Shown piece by piece: positions 1-7,311 of a DNA stretch of 28,359 bases. How positions within the stretch are numbered: position 1 is the first letter of the stretch; each line of letters begins with the position of its first letter. The DNA lies in contig CALXUL010000068.1 of the NCBI GenBank assembly GCA_944391635.1, positions 1 through 28,359 on the forward strand. Reading direction: 5' to 3'. The DNA comes from an uncultured Clostridia bacterium (GTDB lineage: Bacteria; Bacillota; Clostridia; UBA1381). Below the pieces are notes generated by a model. The model was given only the letters and a program-made list of their open reading frames with translations, was not told the origin of the DNA and ran no database searches. Position numbers and translations under genes: made by a program.

Positions 1-181
1 CATAATCCTTTTCAATAATTCCTGCTTCTATGCTGGTATCGTCATGAACTCGAACCTTTACTGACGTTTTTTTTTTTTTTTTTATTTTTATAAAGTTCAG
101 GATAACCCACAAATATTTTGTGTTGCCTATTTTTGCGTTTACATAAAAATCATGATATCCGTTACTTAAAATCAAAGAAGC
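1..181 (-). other. open minus-strand frame at the left edge, doubtful gene remnant
   Basis: One minus-strand frame is open from about position 181 to the window edge (60 codons), overlapping the last codons of the response regulator in another frame. It has no ATG. The part nearest the edge (positions 66 to 2) reads TSVKVRVHDDTSIEAG and looks protein-like. Between that part and the rest lies a run of A codons made by the 17-nt homopolymer. It could be the 3' part of a neighbouring gene or an accident of AT-rich sequence. I do not recognise it. Confidence 0.15.
67..83. repeat. 17-nt T homopolymer
   Basis: Seventeen consecutive T on the plus strand, followed by A and five more T. No clear GC-rich stem precedes it on the plus strand, so it is not a convincing intrinsic terminator. 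A tract this long is prone to slippage and to sequencing or assembly error. Confidence 0.9.
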
Positions 182-833
182 TTATTTTTTTTAATTCTTC
201 TATCAAAATATTCATTCTTTTTTTATTAAATTTTTTTAGAATTTTATTTACCTGTGAACGTATAGTAGTTTCTTCTACAAATCTCTGTTTTGCAATGTCA
301 GCATAAGAATATCCTCGATATACAAGTTGAAGAATTTTATATTCAGATGATGTAAGAAGGGCAATACAGTGCAGCAAACTTAGCGTATTTGAATATCGTT
401 CTTCTGCTTTTATACATCCGTCAATAATTTTCTTGGAGATATATGGGTTCAGATAATTTTTGTTATAATATACATTCCTTATAGTATCAGCAACTGTTGT
501 GAGATCATCTGATTTAATAATATAATCACTTGCTCCGAGTGAAAAGCTTCTAAATATAAAATCATCATCCTCATGCACAGAAAGCATTATAACTTTTATA
601 TCGGGATAGGTGTTTTTTATGTGTTTTAAAATATCTAAGCCCTCATCATCATATTGCATCTGGATGTCGAGAAGTACTATGTCAGGCAAAATATGTTCAA
701 AAGACTCGAATAGTGCTTGTTCAGATTCTGCAGTACCTACTAGGTTAATATCATCTACCTGATTAAGAATTATTGTAAAATACTGGCACACAAATGGCAT
801 ATCATCGCAAACGAAAACATTAATTTTTTTCAT
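162..833 (-). CDS. NarL/FixJ-type two-component response regulator
   Basis: DNA-binding response regulator of 223 residues. The N-terminal receiver domain shows the acidic pair D10-D11, phosphoacceptor D56 (in VLLDIQM) and conserved K107 (in YIIKSDD). The C-terminal LuxR-type helix-turn-helix covers about residues 158-210 (LTSSEYKILQLV followed by ADIAKQ and TTIRSQVNKILKKF). I start it at 833 rather than at an upstream ATG because a GAGGTGG ribosome binding site sits about six bases ahead and the receiver fold begins right there. It overlaps the end of the kinase gene by 14 bp, so the two are translationally coupled partners. It most likely binds the divergent control region at 2329-2533 and switches the large plus-strand operon. 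Many Firmicute CUT1 sugar loci instead use AraC-type regulators of the YesN kind, so this class is a small departure. Confident for the family; target is inferred. Confidence 0.93.
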   Translation of the reverse strand: MKKINVFVCDDMPFVCQYFTIILNQVDDINLVGTAESEQALFESFEHILPDIVLLDIQMQYDDEGLDILKHIKNTYPDIKVIMLSVHEDDDFIFRSFSLGASDYIIKSDDLTTVADTIRNVYYNKNYLNPYISKKIIDGCIKAEERYSNTLSLLHCIALLTSSEYKILQLVYRGYSYADIAKQRFVEETTIRSQVNKILKKFNKKRMNILIEELKKISFFDFK

Positions 834-2328
834 TATAATCCACCTCTGAACTTGGTTGTAAATTTGATGGTAAGTATATACTAAATGTGGTATATTCATT
901 TTTTTTGCTGTTAAGAAAAATATACCCTTTATGAAGTGTAACAATTTTTTTTACGAAATATAGACCGATTCCCCAATTGTTTTTACCGCGTTTATCAGAA
1001 AAAAGTGGATTAAAAATTTTTTTATACATGTTTTTTGGTATGCCGCACCCATTATCCTTTATTTCTATTAGTATCCAAGGATAATCGGATTCTACCGTAA
1101 TACAAATAATCCCTTTTGACTTTTGCATAACAGCATCACAGGCGTTTACGATAAGATTATATACCATTTCAATTAAGTATAGTTCGTCAGAACAAATGTA
1201 ATACTGTTTGTCGCTAAAATTAGTTACAATAGTAATGTTCTGAGACACATTTACTCTTTCTATAGCAATAGAAATTACGTCGTTAATATTTACCGGTTTA
1301 TAAATCATCTTGGTTGAATTTAACTGTTCAAGTTTATTTGTAATTTGGTAAAGCGCATCTGTTGCAAGTGTATTAATTGAAATAAGGCAGTTCTTAATTT
1401 CTTCTCCGCATTGTTCATTTGAGTTTAGCGCAACATTTGATAGCTGTTTTGTTGATAGAAACATATTTTTATATGAGTGTAAAATCGTTCGCATTATCTT
1501 ATCAATGTTTTTATTTTTATCAAAAAGTGATAATGTATTTGACGGTGAATAGTTGATGAAAAGCTTGCATCGAAACATTAAAATAAGCATTATCAAAGCA
1601 AATAATAAAAGTATAATAAGCAGTAAATGGTCATTTAATGGTGAAGTTATTACGTTTTCCATATAGAAAATATTAATGCTCAAATTGAAGAAAGTGTTAA
1701 TCAAATTTGTTTTAATCAAAATGAGCAGTAATAACTCCATTGACATAATAATAAAAAAAAGAATTAGTATGTTTCTTCTAGCTACAAGGAACTTCTTTTT
1801 TATAAACATATAAATTAAAATTATATGTGGAGTAGTCATAAAAATAGACACGATTATTAACTTTAAGCAAAGAAGAATATTATACAGTATTTGAGCGTTA
1901 ATAAACGCATTTGCTGATGAGCTGTTTAAGGCAAGAGCAAGATAATAAGCGCATGATGGTGTATTAATCAAAAAGTATATAGGTAACATAAGTGAGAAAA
2001 TCAAATAAAATCTTTTGTGAAAAGAAAATGCTGAAAAACACAGCGCAATCAAAGAATATAAGACAAATATTTCTCCTACGGCAGAGATGTTTCTTATTTC
2101 AGAAAAAGATAGTTTCATTCTGGTAAGGAATAATGATAATACATAATTTGACTGAAGCCAGGTGTGACTGTACATTCCTCTATGTAAATAATAAATTATT
2201 GTTGATACAAGCATTATAATCAACCCCGTAAAGAACAGAAGTATAGTTATAGTGTAGTTCCAATGTTTATAAACCATTGAAATTCCAATGTATATACCGA
2301 TTAAAAATAGTATAAATACAAATACCAC
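820..2328 (-). CDS. multi-pass membrane sensor histidine kinase
   Basis: Sensor kinase of 502 residues. The N-terminal half (about residues 1-255) is very hydrophobic and holds roughly seven membrane segments with no large extracellular loop. The likely phosphorylated histidine is H284 in LHSYKNMF, an HxxxN-type box as in Spo0B/AgrC-like kinases. The ATP-binding domain (about 370-490) shows the N box (YNLIVNACDAV), G1 (DNGCGIP), an F-like segment (IFNPLFSDKRG) and G2 (WGIGLYFVKKI). Translation starts with GTG at 2328, preceded by GAGGTGAGAC. It probably senses a wall or glycan signal and phosphorylates the adjacent regulator, whose gene overlaps its 3' end. With seven-fold membrane spanning and no extracytoplasmic sensor domain, the signal could come from within the membrane or from a partner such as the binding lipoprotein. 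Confidence 0.93.
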   Translation of the reverse strand: MVFVFILFLIGIYIGISMVYKHWNYTITILLFFTGLIIMLVSTIIYYLHRGMYSHTWLQSNYVLSLFLTRMKLSFSEIRNISAVGEIFVLYSLIALCFSAFSFHKRFYLIFSLMLPIYFLINTPSCAYYLALALNSSSANAFINAQILYNILLCLKLIIVSIFMTTPHIILIYMFIKKKFLVARRNILILFFIIMSMELLLLILIKTNLINTFFNLSINIFYMENVITSPLNDHLLLIILLLFALIMLILMFRCKLFINYSPSNTLSLFDKNKNIDKIMRTILHSYKNMFLSTKQLSNVALNSNEQCGEEIKNCLISINTLATDALYQITNKLEQLNSTKMIYKPVNINDVISIAIERVNVSQNITIVTNFSDKQYYICSDELYLIEMVYNLIVNACDAVMQKSKGIICITVESDYPWILIEIKDNGCGIPKNMYKKIFNPLFSDKRGKNNWGIGLYFVKKIVTLHKGYIFLNSKKNEYTTFSIYLPSNLQPSSEVDYNEKN

Positions 2329-2372
2329 CGTCTCACCTCGTGAAAAAGAAAAATTGGCATTAATCTACAAAA

Positions 2373-2401
2373 ATTATACCATATAGATAAATGAAAATCA
2401 A
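2373..2401 (-). promoter_or_regulatory. sigma-A-type promoter for the kinase-regulator pair
   Basis: Read on the minus strand: -35 TTGATT (2401-2396), 17-bp spacer, -10 TATAAT (2378-2373), 44 bp before the GTG start of the kinase. The -35 lies 8 bp from the inverted repeat at 2410-2440. Confidence 0.7.
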
Positions 2402-2409
2402 GAAGTAGC

Positions 2410-2440
2410 ACACAAAGTTGATAAATAATCAACTTTGTGT
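2410..2440. promoter_or_regulatory. perfect 13-bp inverted repeat, candidate shared operator
   Basis: Left arm ACACAAAGTTGAT (2410-2422), spacer AAATA, right arm ATCAACTTTGTGT (2428-2440); every position of the arms pairs. It lies between two outward-facing promoters, 8 bp from the leftward -35 and 15 bp from the rightward -35, so neither predicted transcript contains it. That argues for a DNA binding site of a dimeric regulator rather than an RNA hairpin. The NarL-type regulator encoded next door is the obvious candidate. Confidence 0.7.
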
Positions 2441-2454
2441 TCATTTAAAATCAT

Positions 2455-2469
2455 ATTGTTAATAACAAT
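2455..2469. promoter_or_regulatory. 7-bp palindrome over the -35 of the transporter promoter
   Basis: ATTGTTA, one central A, then TAACAAT: a perfect dyad with a 1-bp centre. It covers the whole -35 hexamer TTGTTA (2456-2461), where a bound protein would block or contact RNA polymerase. It could be a second regulator's operator or a coincidence of AT-rich promoter sequence. Confidence 0.45.
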
Positions 2470-2484
2470 GCCGAATGTTATAAT
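2456..2484 (+). promoter_or_regulatory. sigma-A-type promoter of the large operon
   Basis: -35 TTGTTA (2456-2461), 17-bp spacer, -10 TATAAT (2479-2484) preceded by TGT, giving an extended -10. It lies 49 bp before the start codon of the binding lipoprotein, which has its own AAGGAGGA ribosome binding site. No catabolite-response (cre) box was found in the intergenic region. Confidence 0.75.
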
Positions 2485-2533
2485 GTAATTAATAGATAAT
2501 CCGATTTTTATGAAGCAATAAGGAGGAATTTTA

Positions 2534-3928
2534 GTGAAAAAAAGAAAGAAATTTTTATCATTAGTTATCTTAAGTGTTGTTACTACGTCGCTTTTTACCG
2601 GATGTGGAAATAGTAAAAATAATGCTGATGTTCAGACGTTGCAAGTGTGGTCACATAATTCCCACAGTAAAATGGTTATGTCAGAGCTGATAGACAAGTG
2701 GAATACCGACGAAGGAGCAAAGCTTGGAGTAAAAATTGAGTATACAGTTAAAGAGTCAGAAATTCAGCAAGCAGTGGAGATGGCATTTGCATCTAATCAG
2801 GAACCGGATATGTTCACTTCATGTAACGTAAAAAAATACAGTGACAGTGGTGATATAGTTCCTTTGTCAACATTACCTGGAGGAGAAGAATTTATAAAAA
2901 AATATACTGATTTAGGCATTGACTTAAGCGGAGCTGCATTTAGCAGTAGTGACGGAGAAGTTTACTGCGTTCCGTTTTCTATCAACACATTTGGCTTGGT
3001 ATATAATAAGGATATGTTTAAAAAATATGGTATTGTAGATGAAAACGGAGAACCAACTCCGCCAAAAACTTTTGAAGAAGTTCGTGAATATGCAAAGATT
3101 ATGACAAATGAAAGCGAACAGGATTATGGTATTATATTCCCGATGAAATGGAGCAGTTTTTATTCAACAGATATTGGACAGCTTGCATGGGGAAGTGCAG
3201 GAAGAGGGGCGTATGACTGTGTAACAGGCACATATGATTTTTCGGTTTACAAACCAATATATGAGATGTACATAGGCATTAAGAATGATAACAGTTGTTT
3301 TCCTATGACTGAATCGCTTGATAATGATGCTGCAAGAGCGTATTTTGCAGAAAGAAATATAGGAATGAAGTTTGCAGGGTCATATGATGTAGGAGTGTTA
3401 AATGATCAATTCCCAGCTAAATGTGACTGGGGTGTTGCGCCATATCCGGTAGCTGATGAGAATAATGCATATTTGCAGTGGATGGGCATGGGCGGATATT
3501 TTGCTATGTCGCAAAGTGCAGTGGAAAAGGTTGGTGCGGAAAAAGCGTTTGAAGTGTTTAAATTCTTGCATAGTGATGAAATTCTTCAAGAGCTTTATAA
3601 AAGAGGTTTGAATCTGCCGTACGATTACAGTATTGTTGAAAACGTAAAAATGGACAAGGAAATAAATGGCTGGAAAGAATTTGCAGAACTTGCTAAAATA
3701 AGTACAAATGGCTATACGAGCGCAAACGTAGAAATTACAGGTGAAAAAAAGGATGCGGACGTTTTTAAGGAAGATGTTTGGATGGGTACAAAATCTGTTG
3801 ATGAAGCGATCGATGAATTAAATGAAAGATATAATAGAGGTTTGAAGGTTTACTTTGAGAATAATCCGGATGAAGATATAAATAAATATATAAATCCGCA
3901 GTGGAGTTCTGTTAGAAACGGTGAATAA
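2534..3928 (+). CDS. CUT1 ABC transporter sugar-binding lipoprotein
   Basis: Extracellular solute-binding protein family 1, 464 residues. It begins with GTG after an ideal AAGGAGGA site. A lipoprotein signal peptide ends in the lipobox LFTGC with C24 as the lipidated residue, so it is tethered to the outer face of the membrane. The mature protein has typical family features: a first beta strand reading LQVWSHNS, the segment VPFSINTFGLVYNKDMFKKYGI in the hinge/lobe region, and a C-terminal stretch with repeated aromatic residues. It delivers oligosaccharides to the two permeases that follow at 12 and 16 bp spacing. Rhamnogalacturonan-derived oligosaccharide is the likely ligand, judged only from the GH78 and GH105 genes downstream. 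Confidence 0.95.
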   Translation: MKKRKKFLSLVILSVVTTSLFTGCGNSKNNADVQTLQVWSHNSHSKMVMSELIDKWNTDEGAKLGVKIEYTVKESEIQQAVEMAFASNQEPDMFTSCNVKKYSDSGDIVPLSTLPGGEEFIKKYTDLGIDLSGAAFSSSDGEVYCVPFSINTFGLVYNKDMFKKYGIVDENGEPTPPKTFEEVREYAKIMTNESEQDYGIIFPMKWSSFYSTDIGQLAWGSAGRGAYDCVTGTYDFSVYKPIYEMYIGIKNDNSCFPMTESLDNDAARAYFAERNIGMKFAGSYDVGVLNDQFPAKCDWGVAPYPVADENNAYLQWMGMGGYFAMSQSAVEKVGAEKAFEVFKFLHSDEILQELYKRGLNLPYDYSIVENVKMDKEINGWKEFAELAKISTNGYTSANVEITGEKKDADVFKEDVWMGTKSVDEAIDELNERYNRGLKVYFENNPDEDINKYINPQWSSVRNGE

Positions 3929-3940
3929 AGAGGGGTATAA

Positions 3941-4873
3941 ATGAAAATTGCAATAAAAAATCCCGTAAGACGCAGGTGGGGTAAAAGAGAAAAGTATGAA
4001 TTGCAGGCATATATAATGCTCATGCCTCAAATTATAGGTTTTTTGTTATTTTCAATTTATCCTATGATATGGGCAATTACAAAATCGTGGTATTTTTATA
4101 ATGGTATATCGTCAGACACGAGATTTGTAGGCTGGGAGAATTTTATAAGATTATTTTCTGACGGTGAATACTGGCAAACTTTAGCAAATACATTTCTTTT
4201 TGCAATTATGAAAATTCCGATAGAGTTGCCTATTGCTTTGTTGCTTGCTGTTTTGTTAAATCAAAAGTTAAAAGGCACAGGTTTTTTCAGAACAATGTTT
4301 TATTTGCCCCATATTGTGAGTACTGCTATTATTGCATTAGTATTTGCTAATATTTTTAATTATTTTGGTGTTATAAATGCACTAATGCAGAAGATAGGCA
4401 TACTGGAACAACCTGTTGATTGGTTTGGTACTAAAATGAAGGCAATGTGGGTTCTGGTGATTGCGGATACTTGGAAGAGTTTTGGAGTAAATGTTTTGTA
4501 TTTTCTTGCTGCAATGCAGAACATTCCGGAAGATGTATATGATGCTTGTAAAATTGATGGTGCAGGAAAGTTTACTGTATTTTTTAAAGTAACTTTGCCG
4601 TTAATGGCTCCTGTTTTACAAGTAATATTGATGTTATCAATTATTGGTACACTTCAGACAAATGAGCTTGTGCTCGTGCTTACTAATGGTGCGCCGGGAG
4701 GAAGTACTTACACCGTGATGTCATACATCTTCCAAAAATATGCCCCAGGTTTGGCTGATGTTGGCGTAAATGTGGGGTATGGATGTGCTATGGCTCTTGT
4801 AACAGGACTGATTCTTGCAACGATTACACTTTCATATCAAAGATACAGTCAAAAATTAAATGATATTTATTAA
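3941..4873 (+). CDS. CUT1 sugar ABC transporter permease (UgpA/LplB type)
   Basis: Inner-membrane permease of 310 residues with six predicted membrane segments. The cytoplasmic EAA loop that contacts the ATPase is clear at about residues 199-227 (YDACKIDGAGKFTVFFKVTLP). The N-terminus is short and basic (RRRWGKREK), then the first segment begins near residue 27 (LMPQIIGFLLFSIYP), as in LplB-like proteins. The start follows AGAGGGG, 12 bp after the lipoprotein stop. It forms the channel with the next gene product. The ATPase is not in the window; Firmicute CUT1 systems often share one MsmK/MsiK-type ATPase encoded elsewhere. Confidence 0.95.
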   Translation: MKIAIKNPVRRRWGKREKYELQAYIMLMPQIIGFLLFSIYPMIWAITKSWYFYNGISSDTRFVGWENFIRLFSDGEYWQTLANTFLFAIMKIPIELPIALLLAVLLNQKLKGTGFFRTMFYLPHIVSTAIIALVFANIFNYFGVINALMQKIGILEQPVDWFGTKMKAMWVLVIADTWKSFGVNVLYFLAAMQNIPEDVYDACKIDGAGKFTVFFKVTLPLMAPVLQVILMLSIIGTLQTNELVLVLTNGAPGGSTYTVMSYIFQKYAPGLADVGVNVGYGCAMALVTGLILATITLSYQRYSQKLNDIY

Positions 4874-4889
4874 CCCTGGGAGGATTAAA

Positions 4890-5741
4890 ATGAAAACAAG
4901 AAATGTGGGATGGAAAATATGCTCGTATGTTATTTTATGCGTATTTTTGATTTTAGCAGTTTTTCCGTTGTTTTACACAATATCAGCGTCTTTTAAGACA
5001 AATTCTGAAATATTATCTGATCCTGCATCGCTATTACCAAAGAATCCCACTTTTGACAACTACATAAATGTATTAAATTCTGATGTTTTTGATTTTAAAA
5101 ATATGCTTAAATACAGTATTTATTATACTGTAGTATGTGTTACAATTACGCTGATTTCGTCAAGTATGGGAGGATATGTATTCGCAAGAGGACGTTTTAG
5201 GGGGAAAAAATTCTGGTTTTTAGCTTTTAGTATGCTAATGTTTTTCTCAATGGGTAGCGTAACGATTTATCCGTTGCTACAGACTTTAAATTTTCTGCAC
5301 ATTCCAAAATCTTTGCACGGCTTATTATTTATTAAAGTGTTCAGTGTAAACATAATTAATATATATCTTGTACGCAGTTATGTTGTATCTTTACCTAAAG
5401 AGCTTGATGAATCAGCCGAAATAGATGGGTGCAGTTTTGTTGGGATATTTTTCCGAATAGTTTTGCCGCTTTTGAAACCGCTTATGGCAACAATTGGGAT
5501 ATTGGCATTTCAAGGTTCGTGGAATGATTATCTAATGCCTATGATATTCACGCTTGGAACCCCACATCAAAGACCGCTTGTTGTAGGCTTGGTGGCCTTA
5601 AGTAAATCTGGGGAAACGGCTGCAAATTGGAATTTAATTTTAGCGGGAACGACTATGTCGTTACTACCCGTTTTGGTAGCATATTCAATTGGAAATAGAT
5701 TTTTTATTTCCGGACTTACTGCAGGGGCAGTTAAAGGTTAA
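4890..5741 (+). CDS. CUT1 sugar ABC transporter permease (UgpE/YtcP type)
   Basis: Second permease, 283 residues, six predicted membrane segments. The EAA loop is visible at LPKELDESAEIDGCSFVGIF, followed by RIVLPLLKPLM. I start it at 4890, where GGGAGG stands eight bases ahead; an upstream in-frame ATG at 4860 lies inside the preceding gene and has no site of its own. The N-terminal membrane segment and the following ASFKTNSEILSDP are typical of the partner permease in CUT1 importers. With the two genes before it, it makes a complete importer apart from the ATPase. Confidence 0.95.
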   Translation: MKTRNVGWKICSYVILCVFLILAVFPLFYTISASFKTNSEILSDPASLLPKNPTFDNYINVLNSDVFDFKNMLKYSIYYTVVCVTITLISSSMGGYVFARGRFRGKKFWFLAFSMLMFFSMGSVTIYPLLQTLNFLHIPKSLHGLLFIKVFSVNIINIYLVRSYVVSLPKELDESAEIDGCSFVGIFFRIVLPLLKPLMATIGILAFQGSWNDYLMPMIFTLGTPHQRPLVVGLVALSKSGETAANWNLILAGTTMSLLPVLVAYSIGNRFFISGLTAGAVKG

Positions 5742-5753
5742 GGAGGCGATAGT

Positions 5754-7286
5754 TTGAAAAAAAAGCTTTTTGGAATAGCGCTTGTAATATTTTGCGTAGC
5801 AACACACACGGTATTTGCTGATGAAGAGGCAGTTTCTGATTTTGAAAATGACTTTGAAAGTTATATTCTTGAGGAACGGTATGTTGGTGATGTTATTTCA
5901 AACGGAAAACCTGTTGATGGAGATTATTCTGATACAGCTGTTTATCCTAATGGGGAAAAGAGTGTGTACGAGGGCAATGCAGCAAGTAATTTATTTGTGC
6001 TTGATTCAAAAAATAATAAGGTATACGGTCCGCTTGACGGGTGGGTTGGATATTATTTGGGTACAAAGAATGCAAATTATAATAAGTACAATCGGAGACT
6101 TGCGGTGAGAAGTCTGCCAGCGGTAAATAATAAGGTGTTGTCAATGGAACCATATCGTGAAGAACCTGGTACTGTAGCATACTTTGGTAAAGAAAACATT
6201 GATTTTTCAGGCTTGTCCATATGGGAAACAGATATTTCTATAACCGCTGCAACTGCTGTTACATCGCCTTTGGAAGAGTCATATGATGTATCATTTTGGA
6301 TTACAAAAAATCCAACAAATCCGGGATATAAATATGAAAATAGTGTGGCAGTTGTTTCTTTTAAGGGAAATACGGATGCAGTAGGAGCACCGGTAGATAT
6401 TTATTTTATGGGCAAAAAACTTGATGGTCAGTTTAATGTATCAGATTTTTATGCTAACAGCCAAAGTTTCGTAAACGTAAAATATATTCTGGATACAAGC
6501 GGAGATATTACGAGACATTGGGTGGAAATTAGATTAGACGGAGAAATTATTGCAAGAAGCGAAGCAGAAGAATTCCCCGAAGATGAGTTTTCGTTTACAG
6601 AGGCAGGTGTGTTTGGTATTTTATATTCTGCCACGGGAGTATATTCGGCTATGCAGCCAAGAGTCTTATTAGATAATATTAAGTTTTATAAAAAGCAACC
6701 TGTTCAAATAAGTAATAAAACTGAAATTGAAAGCACTGAAGTGGATTTTAATAATATGCATATCGATATGAAAATAGATGCCGAACTTACAGATGAAAGT
6801 TTGTCAGCGATAACAATGACCGATATGTCTGGGGAGTCAATCAATATAGAGTGTAGTATAACTACCGACGGAATAAGAGTTGTGTCAGAAGATCTTAAGC
6901 CTAAGACTACATATAAATTATACATTAACGGGATGTCATATGACGGATGCTTTAAAATGAATGATTCCGTAATATTCAGAACAAAAAACTGTCTTGAAAT
7001 TGTTAAGACAAGTAAAAAAATTTCAGGTAATTATGCAGATGTTGATATAGAAATAAAGAATAACACTTCTGAACAGCAAAGTTTCGTTGCAGTTCTTGCA
7101 GTAAATGATGAAGTTAACCATTATTTAAATGGTATTTATTGTAAATTTATTACAATCCCTGCCGGAGAAACTGCAACTGTTAAATTTGAAAACATTGCAG
7201 CGCCTCAGTCAGCAAATTCATTCATTGTGTACACAGTAAACAATTTGATGACATTTAATGCACTTTCATCCAAGGAACTTATTTAA
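5754..7286 (+). CDS. secreted protein with module A and Ig-like C-terminus
   Basis: Exported protein of 510 residues, starting with TTG after AAGGAGGCGAT. A signal peptide covers residues 1-22 (cleavage near VFA|DEE). Residues about 29-316 form what I call module A: FENDFESY at the start, a conserved core (PVDGDYSDTAVYPNG, YEGNAASN, GWVGYY, YNRRLAV) and the closing strand VLLDNIKFYK. The same module opens the next two proteins. The pattern (an FESY start and a DNIKF end, rich in strands) resembles concanavalin A-like/laminin-G-like carbohydrate-binding sandwiches. Residues about 320-510 look like two small Ig/FN3-like domains. No catalytic motif and no wall anchor are seen. Likely a soluble glycan-binding protein; the fold is inferred from pattern, not recognised by name. 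Confidence 0.8.
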   Translation: MKKKLFGIALVIFCVATHTVFADEEAVSDFENDFESYILEERYVGDVISNGKPVDGDYSDTAVYPNGEKSVYEGNAASNLFVLDSKNNKVYGPLDGWVGYYLGTKNANYNKYNRRLAVRSLPAVNNKVLSMEPYREEPGTVAYFGKENIDFSGLSIWETDISITAATAVTSPLEESYDVSFWITKNPTNPGYKYENSVAVVSFKGNTDAVGAPVDIYFMGKKLDGQFNVSDFYANSQSFVNVKYILDTSGDITRHWVEIRLDGEIIARSEAEEFPEDEFSFTEAGVFGILYSATGVYSAMQPRVLLDNIKFYKKQPVQISNKTEIESTEVDFNNMHIDMKIDAELTDESLSAITMTDMSGESINIECSITTDGIRVVSEDLKPKTTYKLYINGMSYDGCFKMNDSVIFRTKNCLEIVKTSKKISGNYADVDIEIKNNTSEQQSFVAVLAVNDEVNHYLNGIYCKFITIPAGETATVKFENIAAPQSANSFIVYTVNNLMTFNALSSKELI

Positions 7287-7311
7287 TAAAAAAAGGAAAG
7301 GGTTGATATTT

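Noticed and set aside
118..306. Plus-strand open frame of 62 codons opposite the response regulator
   Set aside because: It lies antisense to the conserved helix-turn-helix region, has low-complexity AT-rich composition and no ribosome binding site.
2410..2440. Intrinsic terminator reading of the perfect dyad
   Set aside because: No T run follows on either strand, and both predicted promoters point away from it, so no transcript is expected to cross it.
5815..6108. Plus-strand frame of 97 codons within the first module A gene
   Set aside because: It overlaps a well-supported secreted protein in another frame and has no family resemblance; a shadow.
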